NCBI GenBank assembly: GCA_009760855.2
Contig: WPIO01000001.1
Location: 13,397,001-13,461,000 of the forward strand
DNA: 64,000 nucleotides
Source: Cristatella mucedo
Lineage: Eukaryota > Bryozoa > Phylactolaemata > Cristatellidae
Reading direction: 5' to 3'
Shown here: in pieces, positions 12,801 to 22,854 of the stretch
How positions within the stretch are numbered: the stretch's first letter is position 1
Layout: each line of letters opens with the position of its first letter
Program-made: the position numbers and the translations under genes
Notes under the pieces: model-generated
Databases searched by the model: none
Seen by the model: only the letters and a program-made list of their open reading frames with translations
What the model was told of the DNA's origin: nothing

Positions 12801-14824
12801 CTTAGGAATAAAGCAAAGAATAATTTTGAAAAGGATTTCTTTAAGTTATTAAATAATTCATTCTTTGGTAAGACGATGGAGAATGTTCGTGGTAGGAAAA
12901 ATATTGAATTGTTAAATTGTGAATTAAGTGATGATTTAGTTAGAATGAATAAGATCTATAGAAGTCCTAGGTTTTTTGATGGGAAGATATTATCTAATAA
13001 CATTGTTTGTATAGAAAGTAATAAGAAAACAGTAACACTAAACAAACCTATTTACGTTGGATTCTGTATTCTTGATTTGTCAAAGATGTTAATGCAAAAA
13101 TTCTATTATCTAACAATGAAGAAAAGATATGATTCTAAAATAAACTTGTTATATACTTATACTGATTCACTTGTTATGGAGGTTTTTACAGAAGATGTTT
13201 ATAGAGACTTTATTGAGTATCGAGAAACTCTTGATTTAAATACATTTCTAGATGATTATCCATTTTGGCAGGATGAGAAAGCAAAAAGTATTATAGAAGA
13301 TAACAACAAAAAAGTTGGTTAGTTTAAAGATAATAATAATAATAATGTACTTGATACAGCGCCCTCAGAGAACTTAATCTCTTTCTAGGCGCTTTACATT
13401 TGCTGCAAAGGGAAATAGAATTAAATGGTAAGTAAAATCATGCTTAAAAATTAACAAAATGAATAACATGGTTAGGGGTGACATGCACAGGGTCAGCATG
13501 CAAATGTGGTTAGTAGCAGCATGCACAGTGTCAGCACGCATAAGCACATGAAGGACGAATCACAGGGACCCACTAAATGCTGTCCTAAATAGGTGTGCTT
13601 TTAAGTTCCCTTTAAATATGGTCAGGTCAGGGGATGTTCTGACGCAGGTCGGGAGGCAGTTCCAGGCTGTGGGAGCATAAGAACTAAATGCACGGTCTCC
13701 AAAGGACTTAAGGTTTGTACGAGGTATTTCCAGACTGTTGGATTCCGAAAAGCGGGTGGTACGATGCTTGGCCTGATGGGGGAGTATGTCGGAGAGATAG
13801 GCTGGAGCCATAGAATGAAGGGACCTAAAAGTGAACGACAAAACCTTGAAGTCAATTCGTTGCTTGACTGGTAGCCAGTGCAGGTCGGCGAGAAGTGGAG
13901 TAATGTGGCAACTGCGACGCTCACGACAGACAAGCCTAGCTGCAGAGTTTTGCACCAGCTGCAATCGCCTGATCGCACATGCTGGTAGGCCAGTAAGCAG
14001 TGAGTTGCAGAAGTCGAGACGAGATGTCACGAATGCATGGACCAACTTAGACGTGGTATCCTTATCTAAACAAGCCCAAATTTTAGCAATATTATGAAGC
14101 TGAAAATAGGCAGATTTGACTGTGGAGCTGATATGGTCGTCTAACGAGAGGTCGCTTTGGAATATGACACCTAGATTTCGAGCTGATTCGACAGGAGATA
14201 TGCTGGCAGAGCCAATTTTGAGATTCAGCCTTTTTAATTTCTGAATCACACTGGGTTTGCCCATGACTAGTAAGTTAGTTTTGTTAAAAGTTAGTTAGTT
14301 GTTAGTTTTGCAAAAAAAATGAGATAACAGATAAAATTAAGTCAGCAATATTAAATGAATGTGTTTTCTTAAGACCAAAGCTTTACTCAAATACGATTTG
14401 TACTGATGATTTTAAAGTTGAAAAGGATGGGAAACAAATAGAAAGTACTAGGATTGTATGTGAAATGAATGAAAGATATACCAAAGAAGGGAAACAGTTA
14501 GGACAATCTACAAAAGCAAAGGGAGTATATAAAACTGTAGTTGATAAGAGTTTAAATCATTCAGATTTCAAATCATGTCGTAGCACTAAAGCAGATAAGT
14601 CTTGTGAACAATCATTCATTAGAAGTGAATAACATATAATGCATACTATAAAACAAAACAAAGTTGCACTATCAGCATTCGAATCAAAACGTTATTGGTT
14701 AGACTGTGGTTGTTGTAGTTATGCATACGATCATTACAAGATTGAAGAAGCATTAAGCAATGGTACAAATCCAGGACACTGTAAAACTTGTAATATTAGT
14801 ATAGATGCCGAAAAGAAAGATTGA
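9802..14824 (+). pseudogene. polB: protein-primed family B DNA polymerase (PolB), broken
   Basis: Replicates the element genome. In order: an N-terminal region of unknown role (9802-10560); Cys pairs near 10965-11040; exonuclease motif I (YADFECL, about 11150-11170); an HCHLTGKYRGAAH segment at 11493; the exonuclease II region (HNLRGYDSH, about 11600); exonuclease III (YHDLYLNID, about 12040); RGGM; palm motif A (YFDATNLYG, Asp codon 12351-12353); motif B (LLNNSFFGK, about 12850); and motif C at 13152-13169. Motif C reads YTYTDS, so the first catalytic Asp is Tyr. The C-terminus (14300-14824) follows a LINE inserted at 13330-14283. The frame is broken by stops (for example 10087, 10566) and by frameshifts, several in A runs (about 12006, 12530, 12733). 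TATAG lies directly before the ATG. Confidence 0.93.
13330..14283 (-). mobile_element. young L2/CR1-like LINE 3' end inserted in PolB
   Basis: The (ATT)n tail lies at the left and the 5'-truncated end at about 14283. It holds an uninterrupted 234-codon RT C-terminal frame (14264-13560, minus), nearly identical to the frame at 42596-43300, so it is recent. The flanks at 13312-13335 and 14285-14312 share AAAAGTTRGTTAGTT, a likely target duplication. It interrupts PolB just after motif C. Confidence 0.9.
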
Positions 14825-14957
14825 AAATACTAAACCATTACCGTTAAAGAGAGTTAGATTTTCAGATAAATCAAAAAAGAAAGACAATAAAAAATTAGTT
14901 GATATACAAGAAGAAGTAGAACTATACGAGTCAATGGAGAAATTAAATATGAATTAA
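14805..14957 (+). CDS. small basic protein (50 aa), unknown
   Basis: An intact 50-codon frame overlaps the last 20 bases of PolB in another frame. The N-terminal half is very basic (MPKRKIENTK, then KRVRFSDKSKKK), and the rest is acidic and probably helical. It could be a nucleic-acid binder or nuclear-targeted peptide. The next gene follows 24 bases downstream on the same strand. No family recognised. Confidence 0.5.
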   Translation: MPKRKIENTKPLPLKRVRFSDKSKKKDNKKLVDIQEEVELYESMEKLNMN

Positions 14958-14981
14958 CAAAATTATTTTTACTGTTATAGG

Positions 14982-15263
14982 ATGGATCCCAAAGAAATCG
15001 ATATCACCAGTTCTGATAGTGAGTCAGAGTATTCAGAAGATTCAATCGACGACCCTGATTATCAAATGGAAACAGAATCTGAATCTGAGTCTTACGAGTC
15101 TGAAGCTTCATCTTACATTGAATCAGAATCTGAATCATAAGATGAAGAGGTAGATCTAGAATAATTCCTTTTTGGTAAACAACAACTTACAGAAGAAGAA
15201 TCCAAGTTATACGAAGAGTATCTTGAATCATTGGTAGATAGCTCAGAAGGTGAAGAGATTTAA
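14982..15263 (+). pseudogene. acidic Ser/Glu-rich protein, two in-frame stops
   Basis: TTATAGG precedes the ATG. The first 52 codons are almost all Ser, Glu, Asp and Tyr, with SES repeats. After a TAA (15138) and a second TAA (15162) the same frame continues, again acidic, to 15263 (about 93 codons in all). Both stops can be one C-to-T step from CAA. Low-complexity acidic proteins occur in many DNA viruses as regulators or histone mimics, but no function can be assigned. Confidence 0.55.
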
Positions 15264-15299
15264 TTTCAATTAAATGAAATTTTATTTTCATATATAGAA

Positions 15300-15575
15300 A
15301 TGGATGTCTCAAGAATAATAAGTAGTGAACAATCTAGAGAAATGGCAGTAAAAATCTGTCTTCAAAAACTAAAAGGTCAAGATCAACGTATAGTTAAACA
15401 TTCACTACACAAACTCATTCCAGATATTGATAGTTGTTATATTAGTATTCTTGTAGATATATGTGATACATGTGATAAACTAATCGAGAGTCTTATTAGG
15501 ATAAATGAGATGCTCGAGGAAGCAAATAAAAGATCTAAAACACCAAAAACAAAACCTGGAGTAGTAATTAATTAG
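15300..15575 (+). CDS. hypothetical protein, 91 aa
   Basis: Intact frame with TATATAGAA directly before the ATG. Predicted mostly helical, with two Cys close together in the middle (ICDTCDKL) and a basic C-terminus (KRSKTPKTK). Unknown family. It belongs to a run of small plus-strand genes between PolB and the fibre block, and is similar in size to the next gene. Confidence 0.6.
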   Translation: MDVSRIISSEQSREMAVKICLQKLKGQDQRIVKHSLHKLIPDIDSCYISILVDICDTCDKLIESLIRINEMLEEANKRSKTPKTKPGVVIN

Positions 15576-15591
15576 TTTTATTATATAAAAA

Positions 15592-15861
15592 ATGGATATT
15601 TCAAAAATGCAATCTAACGATCGTGTTAGTATATATGCAGATACACTTTGTATGAGAATTTTCAATGTTAGTGATGATGAAGACTTATATCCATATAAAC
15701 TACCTGATTCTATTAAAGAAGGGTTACATAAAATGAGTATTATTTATAATGAAATAGATGAGCGTCAAAAATTGATAGATTCTCTTTTTGATAGTATTAA
15801 TCGTGAATCAGGTAGAAAATTTATTTTTATTTTAATCTGTATGTATTGTATTTTTTATTAA
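15592..15861 (+). CDS. hypothetical protein, 89 aa
   Basis: Intact frame 16 bases after the previous stop, with TATATAAAAA before the ATG. The first 75 residues are charged and helical; the last 13 (FIFILICMYCIFY) are hydrophobic, either a C-terminal anchor or the result of a late frame loss. Family not recognised. Confidence 0.5.
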   Translation: MDISKMQSNDRVSIYADTLCMRIFNVSDDEDLYPYKLPDSIKEGLHKMSIIYNEIDERQKLIDSLFDSINRESGRKFIFILICMYCIFY

Positions 15862-15871
15862 TATATAGGAA

Positions 15872-16333
15872 ATGGAAGCCGTTACTGATCCAAGTCTTGC
15901 AACTACTGCATTGGCGCTTAAATCTTATGTTGATTATCTTGTTAGATCAAGAATGACAGCATATGATGAACAAATGCTCAACTCTGATATTACTGGTATG
16001 ACTGATAGTTCAGTTAGGAAATTCTATACTGATGAAGTAGATGCTGAAGCACAAAAGATTATTAGTGCTGGTCAAACTGAAGTTCTAACAGGACTTGAAA
16101 GAGTTAGATCTAAAGTTGATGCTTTACTCGATGATCCTAGTGAGGTTGCTAGTTATACAATTTGGATTGCATCACAACTTCCAACCGAATCCACAGTTAT
16201 ATCTGGAGTATCTGGTATTAAACCTAACATCTCTGGAATTGTTAAAGATGAGTGTTATGCAGTTCTACCAAGTATTACTGATGGTTAAAGTGCAAAACAA
16301 AAAGCCGCTGAGGCAGCACTAGCACAAGTGTAG
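15872..16333 (+). pseudogene. hypothetical helical protein, one in-frame stop
   Basis: TATATAGGAA precedes the ATG. A 138-codon frame ends in TAA at 16286-16288, but the same frame continues for 14 more Ala/Lys/Gln-rich codons to TAG at 16331, so the native protein was about 153 residues. The N-terminal two thirds look alpha-helical. A Val/Ser/Gly-rich segment (STVISGVSGIKPNISGI) sits near residues 108-124. No family recognised. Confidence 0.5.
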
Positions 16334-16374
16334 TTTAATTAAATTAAATAAAATATAAAAACAATATATAGAAG

Positions 16375-16752
16375 ATGAACATCGAGACAAAAAGTAAAGA
16401 CTGTCTTGAAGAAGCACAAGGACAACAGCATTCAAACTTTAAAATCTGTTCTTATCCAATGGGTAGAATAGAAGACATCAAATCAACTTTGTTAGATGCT
16501 GTAAAACTAGTATTAGAATATAAAGCACTTAGAGTTAATCAATCTGATCCAAAAATAGCAAATATATTTGTTAAAGTTAGAGATGGTTCAATCTTTGAAG
16601 AGTTCCTTACAGACTTAAAAATAGAAAAAAAATAGTATAAGATCTGAAGCTTACTCTAAAAAATAGAACTAACTAAGCAAATGAAAGAAGAAGGAAAGAG
16701 TTTTGATATACCTGAAGAATTGATTAAGGAGACTATGGATTGGAAGATTTAA
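16375..16752 (+). pseudogene. hypothetical protein with stops in its C-terminal part
   Basis: TATATAGAAG precedes the ATG. An 86-codon open part is followed in the same frame by stops at about 16633, 16645 and 16657, then a sensible acidic-helical continuation to 16750 (EELIKETMDW). The original was probably about 125 residues. Function unknown. It is the last plus-strand gene before the convergent fibre block. Confidence 0.45.
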
Positions 16753-16790
16753 ATAAGTAATTCAGGTAATCCATCTATTCGTGAAGTACT

Positions 16791-17913
16791 TCATTGATCT
16801 ACTGATCTAGTTGGAGATAAGAAAACATTTGATAGAAATCTAATATCAAGATAATCAAAAGAATTTAATACTAATGATGTTCCTCTAGATAGAATTTCTT
16901 GCATGAGTGCATAAGTATGTCCTATATCTTTACTAAAACTTACTACTGGATATGAAAATTGAAGTTGAATATTTATTCTACCATCAGCAAGTTTTGTATA
17001 ATTAATATAAGAATTATCATTTAAAACTAAATCCTCACCATCAATAATACATAAAGGAAAGTTAAGAAATACTGTATTAACAGATCTTCTATTAATGAAT
17101 CTCTGTTTTATTAAAGAAATTACAACTTCTCCATCAATTCTATCTTTTGATGATATATAAATCAACACTTTTGAGTAATATAAATTATATACTGCAACTT
17201 GATTCGGAAGCTCTGCAAATTGCTGATTATCTGTAATAGTTGTTAATTCACCATCGGTTTTTTAACTATTGAGTAAATAAAAATGAATTATTAGCTGGAT
17301 AGGTTTTATTAATATCAACTGGATTATTTTTTATATCCACAAGATCTATTTTCATAATAGAATAAACAGGTTTTTTATGTTTATATCTAATAACTTTGCT
17401 AAAACTTGTTTTCCATTATTATAAGAAAATGCTTGTGATGATATACCAATATTATTTACACTGTTTACAGTTAAATCACCACGACATTCAATAAAACGAG
17501 TATTAGCAATAATATTAGAAATATATGGATAATTTCCACACTTTAAGTAAAATATATGAAGGAATTTAAAAGGAATTAAATCGTTTGGTCCATAACCATC
17601 AAATTTGGTTCATTTCTTTTCATTATTAATTTATTAACACTTAAGTTTCCACTCATTATAACAGGTCTCATATACCTATCTAATTTTGTATCAAGATATT
17701 TTTTGTTGCAACATGTCTTCCATTAACAGGATCTGATATTCTTACATACTTTTTCGACTGTGCAGATAAATTACCTTTTATATGTTGATCTGAAACTGAA
17801 TCCTTTCTTAGAAGGTTATTATCAGCAAACGATTTATTAACTGCTTCTAATGTATCAACAGTTTCTCTAAGATTTATTATTCTGTTTGAATCAAAGTTCA
17901 ATGTCCCATCCAT
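16791..17913 (-). pseudogene. tail-fibre-like protein A, broken
   Basis: The N-terminal part (17913-17680) has the repeat unit seen in phage tail fibres and collars (LNFDSNRIINL, then EAVNKSFAD; later YVRISDPVNGRHVATK). The middle is readable only across frameshifts and stops (17170-17680). The C-terminal 125 codons (17168-16791) are beta-rich and unlike the heads of the sister genes. The layout suggests a trimeric shaft with a specific receptor-binding head. It is one of three such minus-strand genes in tandem (A, B, C), with a fourth at 30205. A function in host attachment is inferred from the repeats only. Confidence 0.65.
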
Positions 17914-17983
17914 TTGTAAGTCTTTCTAGAAAGCATTTTTAATATAGTGCTATATAAACAGTAATTAATAAAACTGAGAAATG

Positions 17984-18905
17984 TTAATCATTTGTCAATA
18001 ATATAACACCGGCGCTTACAAGTTTGTTATTTTTATCAAGTGCATAACCTCCAAATAATGTATATCTAAATTTATCATATTGATTAAATGGACTTGGAAG
18101 TAACTTGTCTCTGATATAGTAATTTTTTATCAATAACTCTTTCATCTGGTAAGTATTTTCCACTTTGAGTATCAAAATAAAATCCACCGGATTCATAAGT
18201 TGTACATATAACATACAATCCTCTGTAAAATATAAAATCGCAATCATCTATAACAAAGATTGTATCTCCATTAGGAGCTGATTGTTTAGTCATTTTTGGA
18301 AATGTATATGTTGCTCCATTATCAGTTGAAAGATATTTTGCATTAAACTTAACTTCTGCAACATTTTCATCTGATATTTTATTTAGATAACCAAGGTTTA
18401 CACCATCAGTTGGATTAACAGGATCATTTACAATTCTAATAACATTACTCTTCATATCTAGATTTCCGTTAACAATTCCACCACGAACACTAAGAAAGTT
18501 TGTATCAATATAACTTTTATTTACCACACTATAATCATTATCTAGAGGAGCACTAGCACTAATACCAGCATCTACAACTAGATTTCCTCTAATTGTTCCA
18601 CCAGTAAGTGGCAATTTAGTATCAGCATAATCCTTCATTGCAGCATCACTAGGATTTATAGGATTAGCAAGATCAACTGTTCTAAAATTATTCACATCAA
18701 TATCTCCATCACTTGTAGTTGATCTAGAAATCTTAGTAACAAAATTACTATCTATATACTTTCTATTTACTGCATCACCAGCATCAACAGGATCACCTAA
18801 ATTCTTTATAAGATTATTATCCATATTTAGATTACCACCAAGAATATCACCAGTTTTCTTAATACAATTCTTTGATGTTTTTCCTCTACTTCTTTTTCCT
18901 AACAT
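17984..18905 (-). pseudogene. tail-fibre-like protein B, one frameshift
   Basis: The best-preserved member. After a basic N-terminus (MLGKRSRGKTSK) come four repeats, each of the form G-x-L-[ND]-M/V-x-x-N-x-I-x-x-L-x-x-P-x-[DN]-x-x-D-A-V-N-x-x-Y. The clearest starts at residue 20 (GDILGGNLNMDNNLIKNL, then DAVNRKYID). The C-terminal 110 residues form a beta-rich head. The frame shifts near 18125, and the last 40 or so residues run in another frame to 17984. TATAGAAATG gives the start. It lies 2 bp from the stop of gene C. Confidence 0.75.
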
Positions 18906-18907
18906 TT

Positions 18908-19764
18908 CTATAAAATACTAGCAAAAAAATCTATAAAAGTAATTCCACTAGCAACTGTAAACTTATCAATAGCACATCTAAACGTCCCATCAATGTTAAT
19001 TATTAAAACTACTGTACCACTTACACCATAAGTATTATCACTAGTTAACCCTACATAAGAATTAGTTTTATTATTTGCATACATAATATTAGATACCATA
19101 CTAAAATTAGGTAATACTCCTGGAAAGAACGTTTTAAGATTAGTATTGTATGCGACAACTTTTCCAGTAGCTGCAACAACAGGTATATCACCAGGTGTAA
19201 TTTGCTGAGGTTGAAACGCATTTCCTGTACTTCCATTAGCAGTAATATTAAGACCTAACATATCAAGATAGAATATACTTGGATAAGTTCCATTCAAGCC
19301 TAAGTATTTAAATGTTACTTGTTTATTAGTATCAACATATTGTTTTGATGCTACACCTGAAATATTCATAATATTCTTATTTCCCATATCAATACTTGCC
19401 ATTGATTTACCTTGAAATACTGCTGTCATACTTTTTAGTAATCCATAGTTAATTACTTTATAAGCTCTTAGATCTGAATAGACATTTCCATCTGCTAAAT
19501 TACTAGATATACCAAAAACATTCTTACAATTCAATTGTGATTTCATTACTGCATCTTTTTTAGGTAATAAACCAGTTAAAGCTGAAACTTTTGCTATTTC
19601 TCCTGAAGGATTACTAATGATATTGTTACCAGCACTTGAACTAAGAGCATAATCCAATTTTATAGCATCACCACTATCAACAGAAAATCCTAAGTTAGTT
19701 ATTCTATTATTGTTTGCATCAAGATTACTATAATATTACCATTGACTTTTCTAACTTTTTCCAT
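18908..19764 (-). pseudogene. tail-fibre-like protein C, broken near its start
   Basis: The start is probably at 19764 (TATAAGTAATG). The first 35 codons contain a shaft repeat (NLDANNNRITNL, then SGDAIKLDYAL) split by a frame break near 19735. The remaining frame (19657-18908) is open, with a second repeat (SIDMGNKNIMNI, then SKQYVDTN) and a C-terminal beta-rich, Gly/Thr/Asn-rich head of about 130 residues that differs from A, B and D. It is divergently transcribed from the gene at 19777, only 12 bp away. Confidence 0.7.
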
Positions 19765-19776
19765 TACTTATAATAT

Positions 19777-20555
19777 ATGATGAAAAAAGTAAACAGAGGT
19801 AAAGGTGTTTCAGATATAAAAGAAGGAACTAAAACAACCAAAGAAGTGTTAGAAGGTGTAAAAACTGCAACAAATGTAGGTGAAAAAGTAGTAACAAAAG
19901 TATTACCAAAGATTGCAGCAAGATTATCACTACAAGCATCTGAAAAGATTGCAACAGCTGTTCCTAAAGTATTTCAGTCTCTTAAAGTTATTGGAGCAGG
20001 TACACAAGTATTAGGTGGATTCCTATCAGGTTTCACAGAAATAGCTGATTTATCTTTATTTATAAAAGAAATAGTCGACGATATAACTAGAGGTAAGTAT
20101 GGACAAGTATTCTGGAAAACAATGTCAGACAAAAAGAAGGATTGCAAAAGATGATTGAATCTTTAGAAATAGGTCTTACAATTAATGATGTATTACTTAT
20201 TGCAGAAAAAGATAATTATTCTTGGCAATGGAATCCAAGCAGATATTTAAGTGAAGTGTTTGGAATGAAAGTTAATTGGGATGCGAGTCAATTAGATCCT
20301 AAATCTTGGTCAAAGAATTTCTTAGAAGTTAGAAGCGGTGGATTTTTACCTGCAATCCCTGCACTTGTTGCAGCAATTGCTGCGGCAATAGGAACTGCAG
20401 GAACAGTTATTTCAATTGGTGTTACAATTGCTGGTCTAATAAAGAAATTAATAGATAATACTATGTTTACTGGTAAATCACCAAAAATAAAAACACACGA
20501 GCAACGAATGAATGCACTAACATTACAAAGTGAAAGACTAAGAAATGCAATTTAA
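19777..20555 (+). pseudogene. pX-like hydrophobic core/membrane protein, one frameshift
   Basis: Two frames (19777-20154 and 20148-20555) look like one protein of about 258 residues split by a shift in an A run near 20130. The N-terminal half is basic then amphipathic, with many short hydrophobic turns. Near 20340-20450 lies a long Ala/Ile/Gly-rich segment (GGFLPAIPALVAAIAAAIG), typical of the adenovirus pX-like proteins seen in adintoviruses. Such proteins pack with DNA in the core or perturb membranes. The C-terminus is basic and helical. Assignment rests on the hydrophobic signature only. Confidence 0.6.
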
Positions 20556-20567
20556 GATTTGAATAAT

Positions 20568-20885
20568 ATGATAAAATTAAATTATCGTGGAACAGATATT
20601 GATGTTAGTGGAAAAGTACAACAATCAGAAGTCAAAAACAGATTAGATTACACAGATCATGGAAGAAAACTAGTGGAAAGTGGTGGAGTTGATTATTCTC
20701 CGGAAGTAAAAAACGCAATAAAACAAGTTGAAGCGAGTAAAGTTGGTGGTATAAAAACTTGCGACTATAAAAGTGAGAGTTTAATGTTGCTTAGTAACCT
20801 TTATGCGAGGGGCGCAACAACAGAAGAAATAGATCGAGAAGTAAAGAAATTATTAGTAGAATTAAAACAAAGATGTAGCAACTAA
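20568..20885 (+). CDS. hypothetical protein, 105 aa
   Basis: Intact frame starting 13 bases after the pX-like gene. The N-terminus (MIKLNYRGTDIDVSGKV) could be a short beta strand pair. The rest is helical and charged, with two Cys. No TATAG motif precedes it, which fits co-transcription with the upstream gene. No family recognised. Confidence 0.5.
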   Translation: MIKLNYRGTDIDVSGKVQQSEVKNRLDYTDHGRKLVESGGVDYSPEVKNAIKQVEASKVGGIKTCDYKSESLMLLSNLYARGATTEEIDREVKKLLVELKQRCSN

Positions 20886-21467
20886 TTAATAGTCTGTATA
20901 ACGAGCTAGTTTGTTATCGTCATTTAAACAATAAGTAGAATTTAGTCTTACAAATTGTAAATGAAGACGAATAGCTTCAAGAACTCTTGCAGTAGCAGCA
21001 TCTTCTTCATTTCAAAAATAACCAATGTGTTCGTATTTTTTATCAATCATAATCTCTGCACGATATTTATTTGCAGTATCAACCCATCTAACACCAATAT
21101 ATTTTGAACTAGTATATTTTCGTTTTCCTTTGTTTCTTTGATTTTCAGAATGTGTTGCTTCATGTAAATTTGAAATTCTGTTATCAGTCTTTATACAATT
21201 AATGCGATCAATTTGAAATACAGGCATCTCATTTTTACAAATGAGCCAGGCAATTCTATGACTTTTGTATAGTTTCCCATCTATTCTTATTTCTCTATAT
21301 CCAGTAGTTTTATTAATTCTTCCTGCAATATCTCCAATTTTTGCTGGTCCTCTATCAACTCTCCATCGGAAGACTCCAGTTTAAGGATTAAAATCTAATA
21401 ATTCCATAACACGTTCTCTAAATGCAAAAACTTGATCAAATCTAGTACCAACTTCATCTTGATTCAT
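20886..21467 (-). pseudogene. HNH homing-type endonuclease, two stops and lost catalytic His
   Basis: Reading the minus frame from ATG 21467 gives 193 codons with two in-frame stops (a TAA about 28 codons from the start and a TGA near 21013). The order matches phage and virus HNH proteins: TGVFRWR, GYREIRIDGK..SHRIAWL, then the HNH core IDRIN..DNRISNLHEATHSENQRN, then an AP2-like SKYIGVRWV..HIGYF. The core normally reads IDHIN; here the His is Arg (codon CGC, about 21204-21206), so the general base is missing. Such enzymes are often selfish inserts. TATAGAAATG-like sequence (AATAGAAATG) marks the start. Confidence 0.8.
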
Positions 21468-21517
21468 TTCTATTATATGTTTTTATATCTTTAAAATAAT
21501 AATTATTATATAGAAAT

Positions 21518-22291
21518 ATGTATCACGAAGCAAAACTATCATCATACAATCAAGTAAAACTAATACACATATAAACAGAACCTAATTCTATTCGATTAAA
21601 ACATCAAGACCTTTCTGCTAGTATTCCAATTCTTCTCACTAATACTCAACTTAATAAAATAGAAAAAATTAAAGTGAAAGGTATTGGTTTACAACTCAAC
21701 TTATCTCTTAAGCAATTAAAAGCAAATAGAAGACAAGTTTCCGGCATTGTGGATATAATAAACTAATTATCTGGTAATCGTGAATTTCATCTTCCTCTTC
21801 CAAAGGTTGTCCAATCAGAAAATCTTCCTGGTGGAAGTTTCAACAATACAGGAAAATATAGTTATGCAGGTCCCGGAACACAATTCAGAAAACGTTTAGA
21901 TGAGGGTTATGAAGGAATCAATGCTCTTGATAGAGCTGCATTAGTACATGATAGTCTTTATACTGAGACATCATCTGATCCAGAACCAAAAAGAACTGAA
22001 ATAAGAAATTTATCTGTTATGGTTCTTGCTGAAGGTGCTGCTAGGATTTCTCTTGATTCACGTAAACCTAGTTACGTTTGTGAGGATGCAAAAACTGTAG
22101 CAGCAATAATGGCAGCAAAGAGTCGTTTAGGTTTAGGCATTGGTGGAAGCACTATTGACAGTAAATTCGCAATGTAATTCTTAAAAGATAAAGTAAACAA
22201 TCCATCAAGTATAAGTAAGATAACTAATTATGCAAAGACTCTTGTTGATAAGATGTTATCAATAAGTAAAAAAAGATATAATAATAACTAA
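21518..22291 (+). pseudogene. phospholipase A2-like (parvovirus VP1-type) protein, three in-frame stops
   Basis: From the ATG (with TATATAGAAAT in front) one frame of 257 codons runs to 22291 with only three TAA interruptions (21572, 21764, 22175). Residues 116-121 form a calcium-loop-like YAGPGT, and residues 140-149 contain the catalytic HDxxY (LVHDSLY, His codon 21947). This is the signature of virion PLA2 domains, which breach endosomal membranes during entry and are known in adintoviruses. The C-terminal part is Ala/Ser/Gly-rich with basic helices. Both HD residues and the loop remain, but the gene is dead through its stops. It lies back-to-back with the HNH gene. Confidence 0.82.
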
Positions 22292-22327
22292 TCTAATTTT
22301 TATTTTGTTTTATATTTATATATGTAT

Positions 22328-22825
22328 CTAATAATCAGCAGGATTAAATTTATCCTGTGATTGTTGTTTATCTATATTATAAAATTTAACTTGATCAATC
22401 TTCAATCTAATACTAAGTCTTTCTTCTGAATTATAAGTATCTTTAGTCACATATGATCCATCAAGAATACCAGTAACAGCAAAGTCATTACCAAACTTTT
22501 GAATTATTTCAGCAACACTGGTAAATTTAATTTGTTTGTTCTTTTGGTCAAAGAAAATACTTGGTTTATTACCAAATGCAATTCTAATACCAATAGTTGA
22601 ACAAGCACTCATATCATATCCACTAAATTCAAGCTTCATACTTGCTCTATTAGCAATATCTTCAAGTACAGGTCTCATATCTTCTGTAATATACATCCAT
22701 GAATTGAAGTAAGGCTTATAATCTTTACTAATTTTCTCTTCAATATGAATTCGTGCTTGTTTTCCTTTAGGAATTACGACTGCAGCATTTTCGAGTACAA
22801 AATTTTTTTTATTCTCCGTTTTCAT
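22328..22825 (-). CDS. hypothetical protein, 165 aa, conserved-looking
   Basis: Fully open, with GTATAGAAATG at the start. It is mixed alpha/beta with a Lys-rich N-terminus and an acidic tail (DKFNPADY). Residues 120-160 alternate like beta strands (FAVTGILDGSYVTK, then LSIRLKIDQVKFYNI). An OB-fold single-strand DNA-binding protein would fit this pattern and a protein-primed replicon, but there is no diagnostic motif. One of the few intact genes in the element. Confidence 0.55.
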   Translation of the reverse strand: MKTENKKNFVLENAAVVIPKGKQARIHIEEKISKDYKPYFNSWMYITEDMRPVLEDIANRASMKLEFSGYDMSACSTIGIRIAFGNKPSIFFDQKNKQIKFTSVAEIIQKFGNDFAVTGILDGSYVTKDTYNSEERLSIRLKIDQVKFYNIDKQQSQDKFNPADY

Positions 22826-22854
22826 TTCTATACAAGGAAAAGAAAATGTTTAAA

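Noticed and set aside
13831-14097. Plus-strand frame over the LINE in PolB (also 42763-43029, 45391-45600, 54422-54688, 61640-61891)
   Set aside because: Antisense shadow of the LINE RT frame, repeated in every copy.
16791-19764. Bacteriophage contamination, suggested by tail-fibre repeats
   Set aside because: The genes lie inside an element with TIRs, a target duplication in a host LINE, Polinton hallmark genes and a host LINE inserted in it.
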